A DNA stretch of 64,000 bases from Entonaema liquescens. Taxonomy: Eukaryota > Ascomycota > Sordariomycetes > Xylariales > Xylariaceae. Location: the NCBI GenBank assembly GCA_902805475.1, contig CADCSX010000002.1, positions 186,001 through 250,000 on the forward strand. Reading direction: 5' to 3'. The position numbers and the translations under genes are program-made. Below are positions 1-11,374 of the stretch, in pieces; the first letter of the stretch is position 1; every line of letters begins with the position of its first letter. Below the pieces are notes generated by a model that was not told the DNA's origin, did no database searches, and was given only the letters and a program-made list of their open reading frames with translations.

Positions 1-924
1 GCTCAGCAGGGTACCATCCTGCGTCTGCGTCTCGGAAACCTCATGTTCACCCACCGGGACAAGAAGTTCCGTGACTCTTGCGGTACCGTCCACGCGTATG
101 CTGACAAGTTCGTTGCACAAGCTTTGGAATACCGGCGTAAGCAATCCTTGCTTCCTTCTGAAAAGAGGGACAAGGATGAAGGTGTTCGCCCAAAATATGT
201 CTTCTTAAACGAGCTTGCCAAGGACACCGAAGACCCAATTATGCTTCGAGACCAGATCGTCAACATGCTCTTAGCCGCTCGTGACACCACCGCTGGCTTA
301 CTCGCATTCGTCTTCTTCATGTTAGCCAGGAGACCCGACGTATGGGATAAGCTCCGTGCTGACGTTTTGGAACACTATTGCGAACCCTTGACATACGAAG
401 CGCTGATGGACATGAAATATCTCCGATATGTCATACATGAAAGTAAGTTCTGAGTAATCAATAGTTCGTCCAACCTTTCCATAACTGACAATATCATTTT
501 AGCACTTCGTCTATTCCCACCAATCGCTACAAACAGTCGTATGGCCAACAAGGATACTGTCCTTCCTGTTGGGGGTGGCCCCGATGGGAAGTCGCCCCTA
601 TTCGTCAAGAAGCACCACGTTGTCACATACAGCACTTTCGTGATGCACAGGCGAAAGGAATTCTTTGGGGAGGATGCTGACGAGTTCCGCCCTGAAAGAT
701 GGGAGAATCTCCGCCCCGGTTGGGAATTCCTGCCCTTTAACGGAGGTCCAAGGATCTGCCCGGGCCAGAAGTTCGCCTTGACTGAGGCATCCTACACAAT
801 CGCACGCCTACTCCGCGCATTCTCCAAAATTGAGAACTTAGATCCGACCGACTGGAGGGAGCAGCTGACATTATCCTTGACGCTTAACAACGGCGTCCAA
901 TGCCGCATGACCCCAGCGGAGTAA
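1..924 (+). CDS. Cytochrome P450, CYP52-like (3' part)
   Basis: Heme-thiolate monooxygenase; the family hydroxylates n-alkanes and fatty acids at the ER membrane. The window opens inside the gene, so the N-terminal anchor and substrate-recognition region are missing. Exons 1-442 and 503-924 join across a 60-nt intron (donor GTAAGT at 443, acceptor TAG at 500-502) to give 287 C-terminal residues. Visible in order: the I-helix oxygen-binding stretch AARDTT, the K-helix ExxR motif rebuilt across the splice (ETLRLFPP), the FRPERW segment and the heme loop FNGGPRICPGQKFALTE with its cysteine ligand. The LRLFPP and MANKDTVLPVGGG segments resemble CYP52 more than secondary-metabolite P450s. No cluster genes are visible downstream. 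Substrate cannot be assigned from this fragment. Confidence 0.93.
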
Positions 925-3708
925 CAAGTCAATCATTTATTATTTTTCCTTCGTTTACACTTATACCACGAAATGTCTTATGACAGGGCTGTTGCCTCCT
1001 TGATGACCGGGCATGGGGAGATGGTGTCGGAATACAGAAAAAAAAAGGGAAGTTGGCGGGGTTGATCTTTATAAGCTTTTCTAATTAGATCGTATGTGTC
1101 GCTCACATTGTGTAATATCTTTTCGTATTCGGGGTATGAGGCGGATGGTTTTTGTTTAAACTCTTTTGGACTTCGATAGATACTTGACCTCGCGATCAAA
1201 TGGTGGGATGGGGTTTCCCTCGTTAATCAATTGAATTGATTGTGGATAGAACTGAACCGATATATTCTAAACGCTTTTAATCGTGACTTGTGGAATATGA
1301 TCTGGAAGATGTAGCGATTAGTTGTTATAGTCTAGAAGCTTAAGGGGGGGTTGGTTATAGGGAACGTTGAAGTTGTTGTTTGATAGACGTTAGGTTAGCC
1401 CCCTCGTATTGAGGCTTAAGCCTAAAAAGACTACGACCTGTCGTTGGTCTGACGTCTTACTTATATAAAACTACTCGCTGGCCAAGCTTCTAAGTAGTAC
1501 CAAGAATGGGGCGTGACCTAGCTGCGGCCATGTGAATGAATTATCAAGGTTGAACCCTGAGCAGCGCATGAATATGTTGATCATTAAGTGCCGATGGAAC
1601 AGTTATCCATGCACGTCTTACGCATAGTCGTATAGGTCGTAAAGGAATGTTCGGGATTTGTTATCAGTACGACGGAGCTAGGATGCCGGCTGGCAAACAT
1701 CGATAAACAGCAGGAAGAACATGAGCCAACGTGTTAGTCCGGTGATGAAATACGGTGTGCTCTTAAGTGAGACCTTTTAATATTTGTGTGGACGTGTATA
1801 ATGTCCGTTGAACTTCCTAGTGGTGAATATTTCCCGATATGAGACATTGTTGTCCAAGAAATATATTAATCTCTCCCGCAGGAGTGCTAAGTCCGGGTCG
1901 ATAGACTCCAACATATAAAAGGCTATATTAGATGCATGGAGACCTCTCTACGCAACCAACAGGCTCGTTTATGAGTATACCTGCATGTAAGTAGCATAGG
2001 ATATAACACTATATCAGAGTAATTACCGCCTTAAGCTGTTTTAAATCCGAATATCGGTTTAACCCTCCTGCCCGGGAATTATTAAGGTCTGTACTACCTA
2101 ATATACCTTACATATACGGTTCCAAGGTAGTAACGCCTCAAAATGCAGCCCACGTTTTTCCACAGACTGAATCTAACAAGACAGTCCTTCACGGTATAAG
2201 TAACAATCTGAAGTTAGTGGATTAAATAAGCTGTTGGGGCATTTTATTGGCTGAGTTGTACGATAGTTACTATCACTACTGCCTTGATAGTTAGAGTCGC
2301 CAACTTTAAGAAGATGGAAGCAAACATTGATACTATCATCCATGTCTATCCACAGTAGATATCCTGGCCGAGATCGATGTGCTAACTACTATGGGAGTTA
2401 TAAGTGAAAATCTTTACAATGTTATTTGTCGAAATGTACGACCGGCATTAGTACGGGGGCGTAGTTATATCGCGACGCCACGTCACGCTAAGCTTTCATA
2501 CATACATGTAAGGTACCTAGCATGAGATCTGATAAACCTTGTCTGTTGTTGTTGGTCTAGTTGATGCGGCTTAAAAACAAGGTCAAGGATGTAGGATCCT
2601 AGCAAAAAAAAACACCGTTGGTTCTTATTCCTTAGATCGATCGGTCTACTAACTTGATCTCGGCACGTGGCATCGTTGCATGGCACCCTTACAGCCTTAA
2701 GACCCACAATCTTTTGATATATAATGCAACGCACCATTAGTTAATATCCCCCCATGTTGGAGCCAGCCATACGGGCGCCGTGTGGCATTCGCAATTAATT
2801 ATATCAGGTATCTATTAAGTTCGTGGGTCAAACCCAATGAAGAGCCTCAATCTGACTCTGACTACCTGTCATCCTGAAAATTGGTGTGGTATCGTCGTAT
2901 CATCTCCAACTCTTTGGTGTGGGGCTGTCGAAGTCTTTGCTGGGTTCCTGATATCAATGCGTCAAAGCTTCATGGCTTTACTATAATTGGAATAGACTGG
3001 TCTAATAGACACTTACTAACTAGCGTTATCTAAAAAGTAGGTCCAATACAATTAAGAGGTTTGTTCTAAGATCATTACCTAGGTAAGTTAGAATATAGAC
3101 CCTTCTTACTCAAGCAGAGGGAATAGTCTTTAGACAAACAGTAGGACTAACGCATACCGCGTCTAAAATATGTGTAACCTAGCATTTCCATTAGTCGGCT
3201 TAAGAGAACCATCTAAGATGAGTAGGTAGGTAGGTAGGTAACTGGTGGATAGGTGAGTGGGTTCTCTCAAAGTCACAATTTACCTATCGTCTTAGAGAAG
3301 AGAGAAAAAAGAAGTACCTAGGTACCATGATGACTTACAGAAAATTATTTACAATGAAAAATATAATTTAATACATTTCATAAGATTACCTTGTAAATAT
3401 ATTGCTTGGATTTCCTTGAATACCTAGTTATAAGCCCTTAAGTGGAACTCGTGTGGTTTATAACTGAGTTTTCCGGATAATCATAGATACCTAATTACCT
3501 TAGCACTTCTTAAGGCATGCAAGAGTTAAAGAGCATATGAAGTCGTTGAAATAAAGTGATATAAGTTCCTTTCTTGGTTAACGTAAGAAATTAGTAGAAT
3601 CTGGGTGCCTATCTGGGTGCCTAATTAAAGGAGTCACATGAACATGGCATCTACAAAATTCGGAGTGGTTGCATATGATCCGGAACTTCTAATCTCTTAC
3701 CAACAAAA
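925..3708. other. AT-rich intergenic DNA
   Basis: No coding region can be supported. The stretch is AT-rich, full of short ORF-breaking stops, and contains a (GTAG)n microsatellite near 3222-3240 and several TAGGTACC-type motifs (near 3316 and 3420). It could include a decayed transposon, but no terminal repeats or protein remnants were recognised. Confidence 0.5.
3222..3240. repeat. (GTAG)n microsatellite
   Basis: Five consecutive GTAG/TAGG units. This is one of many intergenic sites in the window built on the TAGG/CCTA word. Confidence 0.8.
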
Positions 3709-3813
3709 AGCCTGGTGGTGTAGTGGGAGCATCTTCCATCATTACGCGCTTCTGAAAAAATCGGATGAGATGTCGAGGTTGGAAAGACGTGGGTTCAAAT
3801 CCCACCCGGGCTA
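3709..3813 (+). tRNA. tRNA-like Pol III gene, probably intron-containing
   Basis: A 105-nt element folds as a tRNA. The acceptor stem AGCCTGG (3709-3715) pairs with CCGGGCT (3806-3812), leaving discriminator A. The D stem is GTGT/GCAT and the T arm is GTGGG-TTCAAAT-CCCAC. TTCCA and TGGAA can form the anticodon stem, with an intron-like insert of about 35 nt between them. The internal promoter fits consensus: A box TGGTGTAGTGG (3716-3726) and B box GGTTCAAATCC (3792-3802). A T-run terminator follows at 3816-3821. The A1:U72 pair is a hallmark of eukaryotic initiator tRNA-Met and a CAT lies in the presumed loop, but with CAT as anticodon the stem register is imperfect. Isotype is left open; a tRNA-derived pseudogene or SINE-like copy is possible. 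Confidence 0.6.
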
Positions 3814-4354
3814 ACTTTTTTCTCCCCCTATTTCTGCCTTCGCCTATTTCCCCTTTATCTCAGTTACCTGTTTTAACGATATTATAGGAATCTTTACTAT
3901 CGATATTTTACATACTTTGTCCTGGAACGATTAATATAAATTGCTGGCTGTTAACTAGGTAGTTACTGCTACCTAACCCTAATACTAATTACTCCCTTCG
4001 TTGCCTGGTAAATGCCCAAGATCTGTTCTCCTAGGACAGGACGGCATCTTAACCATTTCTAACGAGTTTTACTCAGATATATCGGCACCTAAAAAGCTCC
4101 CTCCTAGGGAATCATGATAAGAAAAGGAGGTGGCGTTTAAGAGAATAGTCACGTTTATAACCAGGACAAGTGTATTATCCCATTGACTACATGATATTCA
4201 TGACTAATGATTTTTATTGAATTATGACCCTACGATGCCTTCATCTAGTTGAAGCATCAGTCAACATCTTTGCATGATGAGTCTACGCTATGCGGTAAAC
4301 ATCTCACCCCTATCTTTCATACGACACCATCTCACCCCAAACTCACTCCAGCGT
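3814..4354. other. Intergenic, Pol III terminator then gene-free
   Basis: Starts with the T-run terminator of the tRNA-like gene (3816-3821). The rest is AT-rich and forms the 3' flank of the thioredoxin gene. No further feature seen. Confidence 0.5.
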
Positions 4355-4732
4355 TCAAGACTCCGCCATCCGCTTCTTCGCCAAGCCTCCTAGCTTCTCA
4401 GCGGCCGCGGAAAGGGACCGCGGGTCAGCGCCACGGATCGCAGCCTGCCCGTTGACGGCAACTTGGCGTCCCTCCTTGAAAAAGAGGAAGGTCGGCATGG
4501 CGGTAATTCCAAAGGCGCGCGCGGCGTCCTGCGCGGTATCCACGTTTACCTTGGCAAATGCAAGGACGCCTGGGGCGCCGTGTTGCTTGGCAAGTGTTTC
4601 GTAGTGCGGTGCGATCACCTTGCATGGTCCGCACCAGTCTGCGTAGAAGTCGACGGCGACGTAGGTGTTTGACGCAAACAGAGATTGTAGCTCGGCGAGC
4701 GAGTTGACGTGGTGTAAGTTCTCGCCGCCCAT
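4355..4732 (-). CDS. Thioredoxin
   Basis: Cytosolic-type thioredoxin of 125 residues, a general disulfide reductase recycled by thioredoxin reductase and NADPH. It is a single uninterrupted reading frame. The redox motif WCGPCK has its cysteines at residues 34 and 37, preceded by VAVDFYAD. The cis-proline loop is present as AMPTFLFF, followed by a glycine-rich strand. Length is slightly above the classical 105-110 because of a charged C-terminal tail rich in Ala, Lys and Glu. There is no targeting peptide before the thioredoxin fold, which argues against a mitochondrial isoform. It is transcribed divergently from the HeLo-pseudokinase gene over a 0.9-kb spacer. Codon use is clearly more GC-rich than the flanking DNA. 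Confidence 0.95.
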   Translation of the reverse strand: MGGENLHHVNSLAELQSLFASNTYVAVDFYADWCGPCKVIAPHYETLAKQHGAPGVLAFAKVNVDTAQDAARAFGITAMPTFLFFKEGRQVAVNGQAAIRGADPRSLSAAAEKLGGLAKKRMAES

Positions 4733-5656
4733 TTTTGTGTTTTATGTGTAGTATTTATGAGATCTAATTTGCTTCTTTTGAGGCTGTTTGTAGCAACGCC
4801 GACAAACGTCGCTGGGTGATATAAATGCGGAGTTGTTTTTGGAGGGGAAAAGAAGTTGAAAATAATGAAAAGCGAACAATATTATTTGCTACTAATTAAT
4901 GGACAGTTCCGAAATAATAGGCAAAATGGTGTGTGTGATTGTAAATGTTATTGTTATTGTTGAGATGATAAAGAGGCAGTGCTGGAGCCGAGCATCTTTG
5001 AGAAGATTCCATGATATGCTTAGTAAGTGAATACTTACCTCTTATGCAATATGCAATACAAAGCACGTGATACCCTTTACCTTCACAGAACCCCCCTATA
5101 TTGGGAGCAGATTTATTGTATTTTCTCTAATATTCTCCCGAAAAGGGGTAGTATAGAAGCACAAGGTGTATGATATAAGTGTGTTCTAAGATTCAAGCAT
5201 TCCTAGCAAAATGTAAAAGGGGCAGAAGAGATCTGAACATATGTAGGTTTCTACCTTCAAATTAAATATTTAGTGTCTATCATCCCTAGGTATATAGGGG
5301 GTAGTGGTCTCTTATGCCTAGGACCGAACCACTAGGTTTTGTCTTCTTGATTTTACTAAGCTATATCGCATATGCGATCGTGATATTTTCTGGGATTTCG
5401 GCCCCTGGGACCGCCTGCTAAGGATCACAGCCTCGTTAATATAGGTAGGTATAAGGATTCATTCGCTGGTATTTCTTTGTGATAACAATGTAGGTCATGC
5501 ATGCATATGCATGCCACGCCCTAGGCAGAAATGCCTCTCTGTACCTTATATCCATAGCCTAATTCCCGATTATAAATCTTTAACTCTTCTCCTCATCTTT
5601 TTATATTTCCTGCTAAACTTGCATTATAGAGATAATAGGCAGTGATCTATGGAGTC
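4733..5656. other. Divergent intergenic region
   Basis: Shared upstream region of thioredoxin (minus) and the HeLo gene (plus). AT-rich, no ORF supported. A TAGGTAGGTAT motif lies near 5441 and an ATGCATGCATATGCATGC alternating stretch near 5497. Confidence 0.5.
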
Positions 5657-7487
5657 ATGGATCCTGGAACCGTGCTGGGCACGGTCTCTCTTGTATTCCA
5701 ACTCTTCGCCGGTTGTATGAAAGGCTGCCAGCTTCTGTTAGAAGCTAGTGATTTTCCTCAAAAATATGGTTATCTTCGGCATCGCCTCCACCTCGAACAG
5801 CTTAAACTGCTAGATTGGTGGAATGCATCCGGCTTTACGATTGATACGACAGTCCAATTAGCTCGGCTAGATGAGAAAAGACGAGCCACTGTCGATTCCC
5901 TAGTCCAGATAAGGACATTGACACTCGAGATTTATCAGATTAAGGAACGATACGACCTCGCTTTGAAAGTTGTAGATGATGGTCAGGTGGAACCTAACCA
6001 GGAGTCAGCTAGGCTTCTCCCATTTAATGTAAGGTTATGTAACACAAGTTTTAATGTCGTTCAAGCTGACTAGAATATTTGCATAGTCGCTGGAGACGAC
6101 GAGCAGGAGGGAGAAACTGCGCCAGAAGGCCCTTGAATATGCTGATAGACTCCTGGAATATCCTAAGAGACTTCGTTGGGTCATTTTCGATGCAGCCAAA
6201 TTCGAACAACTTCTGGCTAAATTCTCTGAATTGAACTGTTCGATGCATTTCAACTTGGAGCTAGAGCAACGACAGCGGCATATGCAACTTCAAGAGGCTA
6301 CGCAGGTGCAAGTTTTACAGGCGCACGATAAATTAGATCAAGTTATTGAACTTATTCGATCGCTTTGCTTGCCTTTAGAGCGCGGCCTAGCGATTTTGGG
6401 GCAGGACTCCGAGGAGAAATCATTTAACGATCTAAAGCGATTAGCCCACTTCAAAGCTGTTAACTTGCTGGTTTCTAACAGAAGTTTGCCCTGCGAAGAG
6501 GATACGTTAGCACAATCCGCGGTCAAGGTCCCCTTGCCGGCCAATATTCGATTAGCTATGTCACAACTACACTTCACAGAAGATCCAGGAGAGGAGAATA
6601 TCGAGCGGGTTACTGGGACATATAACTCTACTGCCGTATGGATAGAATGGAAAGATTACCACGAAGGGAATAATCAGCTTACCTACCATTATGTTGAAGA
6701 TCGAATTGCGCGCCTCTCTACATTGCTCTTCAAAGATCGGGATAAGCCTAAAGAGCTTCGACTCCCGAACGCCCTCGGCTATGTATGCAGTCCCACACTG
6801 GGCCGACTCGGGCTTGTGTTTGAGTTACCAGTTAGCCAAGATGCGCCAAGTCTGCAGTCCTTATATACCAGACTAAAAACGACATCGAAGCCTTCTTTGA
6901 ATGTTAGGTTGAAAATGGCACAAGGACTCGTAGCAAGCTTGGAGTATTTGCATGCAACCAATTGGCTTCATAAGAGCCTGAGGAGCGACAACATTGTATT
7001 CCCAGCATTATCTACCTCGGACTGGATGTCATTCTGCCTGTCTGGGTTCGATTACTCTCGCCCTGTAAGCCGTGATGAAGTATCAGAGGTCCCAAGCACG
7101 CGCGTGGCGCACGATCTATACCGACATCCGGACGTTCAGTTTGACGTTCCCCGAGAGGGAAAATATGGATTTAAAGAAAAGCACGATATTTATAGCCTCG
7201 GAGTGGTTCTAATGGAGATTGGGTTATGGCAACCTATCCGCCAATTTCTTGGGTTTGGTCAGGAGGGGCACATCACACGCACCAACAGAAGAACTGCTCG
7301 TATGACCCTCTTGAAGCCCGAATCTCTTGAGGCCCTAGGGTCGGAGATTGGTGAAAGGTTCTCTGAGGCCGTGAAAATTTGCTTACTTGGTGACCTTAAA
7401 AGTCAAGGAGAAGATAGCTCGCTGTTGGAGACCTCCAGGGGTGCCCTGCAAAGGGCTCAAGAGATCTTACGCAGTATTGCACTATGA
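5657..7487 (+). CDS. HeLo-domain protein with C-terminal pseudokinase
   Basis: Exons 5657-6028 and 6087-7487 give 590 residues. The 58-nt intron has donor GTAAGG, branch GCTGAC and acceptor GCATAG, and joins at phase 0. ATG 5657 is the first Met in frame; the frame continues upstream only to a GTG. Residues 1 to about 200 match the HeLo (prion-inhibition and propagation) fold of HET-S-type proteins: MDPGTVLGTVSLVFQLFAGC, a KLLDWW helix, and after the splice RLRWVIFDAAKFEQLLAK. A coiled-coil-like linker follows. From about residue 265 there is a kinase-like domain, but the catalytic loop reads HKSLRSDN (about 418-425) instead of HRDLKxxN, and the DFG position reads SGFD, so metal and catalytic aspartates are absent. 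In related fungal proteins HeLo acts as a membrane-targeting death effector; the role here is inferred. It is convergent with the next kinase gene (159-nt gap). Confidence 0.85.
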
Positions 7488-7646
7488 ATTGATTCAGCAA
7501 TCGAGGCCAGTTCACATGAAGCTCAACACATTGAGCTGCATAAATATAAAATTATAAGTAAGGATATATAAGTAGAAGCTAGGGACCTAATTATTGCGGT
7601 AGTAAATAAGTCGTTGCCAAGTATCAGAAGGGTGCCATACTATGAG

Positions 7647-8783
7647 TTATGCCTGATCCTCCCAGTGTATATGCTTTTCAAGCCATCGCTGCTTGATTTC
7701 TCCCCAAATATCTGGTGTTCTATCCGAAAGATTTCTTTTTGACGGTATGTACACGCCTCCACGGGGTGTCTTCTTGAATATAGAATGGAGTCGCGCTCCA
7801 TGTCCTAGACCCCTTAAATGATCTTTGCATTGATCGCAAGCTAAGTTCTTAACAATATGGAAATCTGCGACTGCTGTATTATTTAATAAATCGAGCAACT
7901 CTTCCATGGTTATTCTCCTAGCTGGATTAGGGTCGAGCATAAGAAATGCCAGCTATAAAATCTTTTGGATGCATTGCCCATTAGGGAGGTCTGGTCCAGG
8001 GGATGATAGAAGGAGTAATATCCAATCAAATACCAAGTAAGGGGATTGACAAAATGGCGGAGACCGAACACCGCCACCCTGCCTAAGGTGTTCATTTAAT
8101 AAATCCTGTACGGAGTTTTCCCCAGTTGCAACCGTGCAGATCTCCAATACCGTGCAGCCCAGTGCCCAGATGTCTGCGGCTCTACCGCGAGGTAGTTCGT
8201 TGTCGGTCTCGGGAGCAATATAACGCATAGTGATGGCACCTGGTGGACCGCTAGTCTTAGATGTAGTTGCGTCACGACAGTTTCTTGAAATCCCGAAGTC
8301 CGCGAGATAAACTTTGTTATCCTTTATGAGTATATTGCTGGGCTTTATATCCTTATGGCGAATTTTCTCTCCGTGTAGATAGTCTAGTGCATGAAAGAGA
8401 CACGACGGCCACCGAAGCATAACTCTACAGGCTTCGAGTCGCTCGGTGGTGTCCTCCATTCCTTCTACCAGCTCGAAGAACCCCACGAGACTCATGTCGG
8501 CAACTGGACGTATAAGAAGGCCAATGATCTGGGTAGGTTCGACGTAGTGGCTCCCGCAAAACTTAACAATGTGGTGATGCCGGGCTCTTTCTGTAATGGA
8601 TATCTCCTTTTTGATATCCTCGATGAGCTTTTCTTTATTGTACGAACGCAACAAGAATTCCTTTCTAGCATAAACCTCTCTGGTGGTTATATGCTCGACC
8701 TTCCAGACCTCTGAGTTTGCTTTCCCTAACGGCCCAAGTCCGATGTGCCTAAATGGATCGGTCGTGAACGATTCTAGCTCCAT
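7647..8783 (-). CDS. Ser/Thr protein kinase with internal in-frame TAG
   Basis: The frame opens at ATG 8783. The kinase core is intact: ATP lysine in YARKEF (K41), helix-C glutamate E60, catalytic loop HKDIKPSN (133-140), DFG at 152-154 and APE at 190-192, then an F-helix segment ADIWALGC. At codon 277 (7953-7955) there is a TAG, yet the same frame continues for 101 codons with a clear kinase C-lobe ending (AFLMLDPNPARRITMEELL) to 7647. Either the stop belongs to an 81-nt intron (7953-8033: donor GTATTT, branch-like CTAAT, acceptor TATAG) that is a multiple of three, giving 351 aa, or the allele is nonsense-mutated. The candidate intron would remove GPDLPNGQCIQKI, which looks coding. This open kinase sits tail-to-tail with the HeLo-pseudokinase and may act with it. 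Confidence 0.75.
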
Positions 8784-9920
8784 CTTAAGCGAGTTGATGG
8801 ATCCAATTAGTAAGATGCTAGGACATGGAACTTGACCGGGATGCTGGCTACCTATCTACCTAGATGAAGGCACTTTATACCTAGTTATTTAGTGTAGGCA
8901 CAGGTTATAGTATTCCCTGGATAAACCCTTTTACTAATACAGGTGGCCAGATATAATTCACCTTGTTGCCTTGTGGCGGGATGTACGCTACACCGCTAAC
9001 GTGGCGATATAAGTTTTGTACATTCGTTGGTTGCTTATTGTTACGCTCTTACTATTTTTATAAATTCCTCCCCTACGTAGGTGGGCACACTCGCGGCGAC
9101 CTGTTTCTCTTCGTAAAAAGTTTTCCAACGCGTACCGTAAGTATGGGGATACAAGGCGTATTACCTATTACCGAACGGTATATCATATGTAGTGAAGTGT
9201 GATGCATTGCTGATGGTCATACACGGAAACACCGTGATGTAGTCACCTCGCCCATAGGCCAGTACTTGTCAGCATGAACCAGCATGGGCCTTAAGGCAAA
9301 TGTGCCGTCCAATAAACTCAAGTTTAGGTGATAATGGGATACTATTTCAGATAGATGCTCACTTCGTAGAACTTCGTAGATATACTCGGTAGATAAATCT
9401 GGCGGTTAACAAATAATATTATATAATTACAATAACAGGCTAAAATGTAAGGCTTATAAATCGTATCTCGTCGTTTCAGCTATGCAAAAGCCGCACCCTA
9501 AGGCGGTCATGTGGCATGTACATAGGTATTATGAGTAATAAAAATTTTGGTGGCAACTCCCGTAAATTTAAGGGAACCCGCCATCTATAATTTTCTTGCT
9601 TAATAACGGCTTTAGGACTTACCGCGCCTACATTGACATGATACCTCCATACATAGGTGTAAAGCTCCTCCATTACAAGTATAAAGGTACCTACCTACAT
9701 GAGCAGGCAGTATTGCGCTGCCATTTTCTTTCTAGGCTGCAATGACACAAACCAAACATCTAGTTAAGACATCTAATAATTAGCCTCGAGCAGGTTCTTA
9801 AAGCATGTTCAAGTGGTATTACGTTCAGTCCATCCCATACGTCAGATTTCTTTCCACCTTTTCATACGCCTACTTCAATATTTTTTTCATGATTTTATTG
9901 GTGTTGATAAACACTACCCT
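8784..9920. other. Intergenic, divergent spacer
   Basis: Separates the minus-strand kinase from the plus-strand GTPase-like gene. Short ORFs here show no domain, no plausible splice linkage and AT-rich composition. A GGTACCTACCTAC motif lies at 9687-9699. Confidence 0.5.
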
Positions 9921-11191
9921 ATGGATCCAACCGGGTCCTATGAGCACCACCAGCAAGGAGCATCTACTTCGCGCAGCGTATTAGTTAAAGATCATCCTCG
10001 TTTAATTGAGGAATTCGGGGGAATCTCGCCAACCGATAATGAATTCCGTACTTGTCCATTGGCACAGATTCCACAAGCTGTACTTACGGAGTACAACCCG
10101 TCCGGACGGACCGAAGAAGACATCGTCATTGCGGTCATAGGCAAGACTGGGTACTCTAAATCGAGATTCATTTCAAGATTTGCCGTTAGTGGTCACGTAC
10201 GTGTATCCGGTCATGATACCAAATCTGGTTAGTTCTGCATATTAATGATATACCTAGACCCGATACTCGAACAAGGACTAATCCAGTGCGATATAGAAAC
10301 CCATTCCATCCAGGCGGTGGAATGCGAGACCCGGGGACGTAGAGTACTGATGATTTATACTTTAGGCTTCGATGACAAAATCGGCGGGGGTGTGACTGTT
10401 CTCAGGCACATCGACAGCTGGCTTCGGCGTTCGTACCACGACGACAAGACTCTTGCCGGACTCATTTATATGCATGGCTTTAGACAACCATTAATAAGGC
10501 ACTTTTCTGTCAAGACATTGAAGTTATTCAGGAAACTTACTGGTCAGGACAACATGAGCAGAGTAGTATTGCTACTGATAGGCCGGGATGATCTTGAAGG
10601 TGGTAAAGAAGGAGGAGATATTCGAGAAACCGAAGTCTGCCGGGAAACGAATTTCTGCAAGGGCATGACGGCAGACGGGGCCACGGTCGAAAGGTATGAT
10701 GACACGATAGAATTGGCCGAGAGAGTTATTGGCATATTTTTGAGTGGAGCCACCACCGTGTCTAGTATGAAAAGACCAAGGAATGTAGATAGTTCTCCAT
10801 ACGAGATGGATCGTTGTGCATACTTTAATCGAGAACTTGCTAGTTTGCGGAAGCATTTCGAAGAACAGCAAGCCAATATACGAGCGGATGTGGATAGTAT
10901 TGTACGGAAAGGTACGTTCACGAGAAAGATCAGGAATGATATTCCAATGCTTACAGTATTATTGCCATAGGGAACGCCGCGCTACGAGGCCAGCTCCAAG
11001 AAGACTTCGGTAAAAAGTCGGACGAGCTAAAGGAAAGCCATAAGAGTCAATTGGAATCACTGGAGATGAATCTCAGGGATCAACAGAATAGGCTCGAAGA
11101 ACAAAGGGCTGTGGAGAGGCTGGTATTGCTGGTGGCCGTGACTATTATATCAGTTCTTATAATACTTCTAGGAACATCAAGTATTCGGTGA
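9921..11191 (+). CDS. Tail-anchored degenerate GTPase-like protein
   Basis: Three exons, 9921-10227, 10276-10911 and 10971-11191, give 387 residues. Introns are 48 nt (GTTAGT...CAAG) and 59 nt (GTACGT...CATAG); splicing preserves frame at phase 1 both times. The start is ATG 9921 (MDPTGSYEHH); upstream frame has only GTG. A P-loop-like motif GKTGYSKS lies at residues 74-81, where the canonical third glycine is serine. The G3 position reads YTLGFDD instead of DTPGFDD and the G4 region reads LIGRDD, so nucleotide binding is doubtful. The fold resembles fungal AIG1-like G-domain proteins with the LKLFRKLTGQDNMSRVVLL block. The C terminus is a charged coiled coil (ESHKSQLESLEMNLRDQQ) followed by one hydrophobic helix (LVLLVAVTIISVLIILLG) and three or four residues, a tail-anchor layout. 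Confidence 0.78.
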
Positions 11192-11374
11192 AGCACGATC
11201 TAGTTCTGGCATTATGTGTATGTTAATTCTATTAGACGAATGTTTCCCTCAGACATAGACATGTTAGTATGTAGGTAGGTAAGGTACCTAGTTTAATAAA
11301 CTTGGTTTGCCCAACATTGGGCACTTTATACCTTACGTGGCGATGGCAACTTTATAAGAACAAGCTGCTGTTTT

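Noticed and set aside
3816..3821. Rho-independent terminator
   Set aside because: The T run is the Pol III end of the tRNA-like gene, with no bacterial hairpin.
7910..8095. 61-codon ORF in the minus kinase
   Set aside because: Shadow frame of the kinase C-lobe; no independent start.
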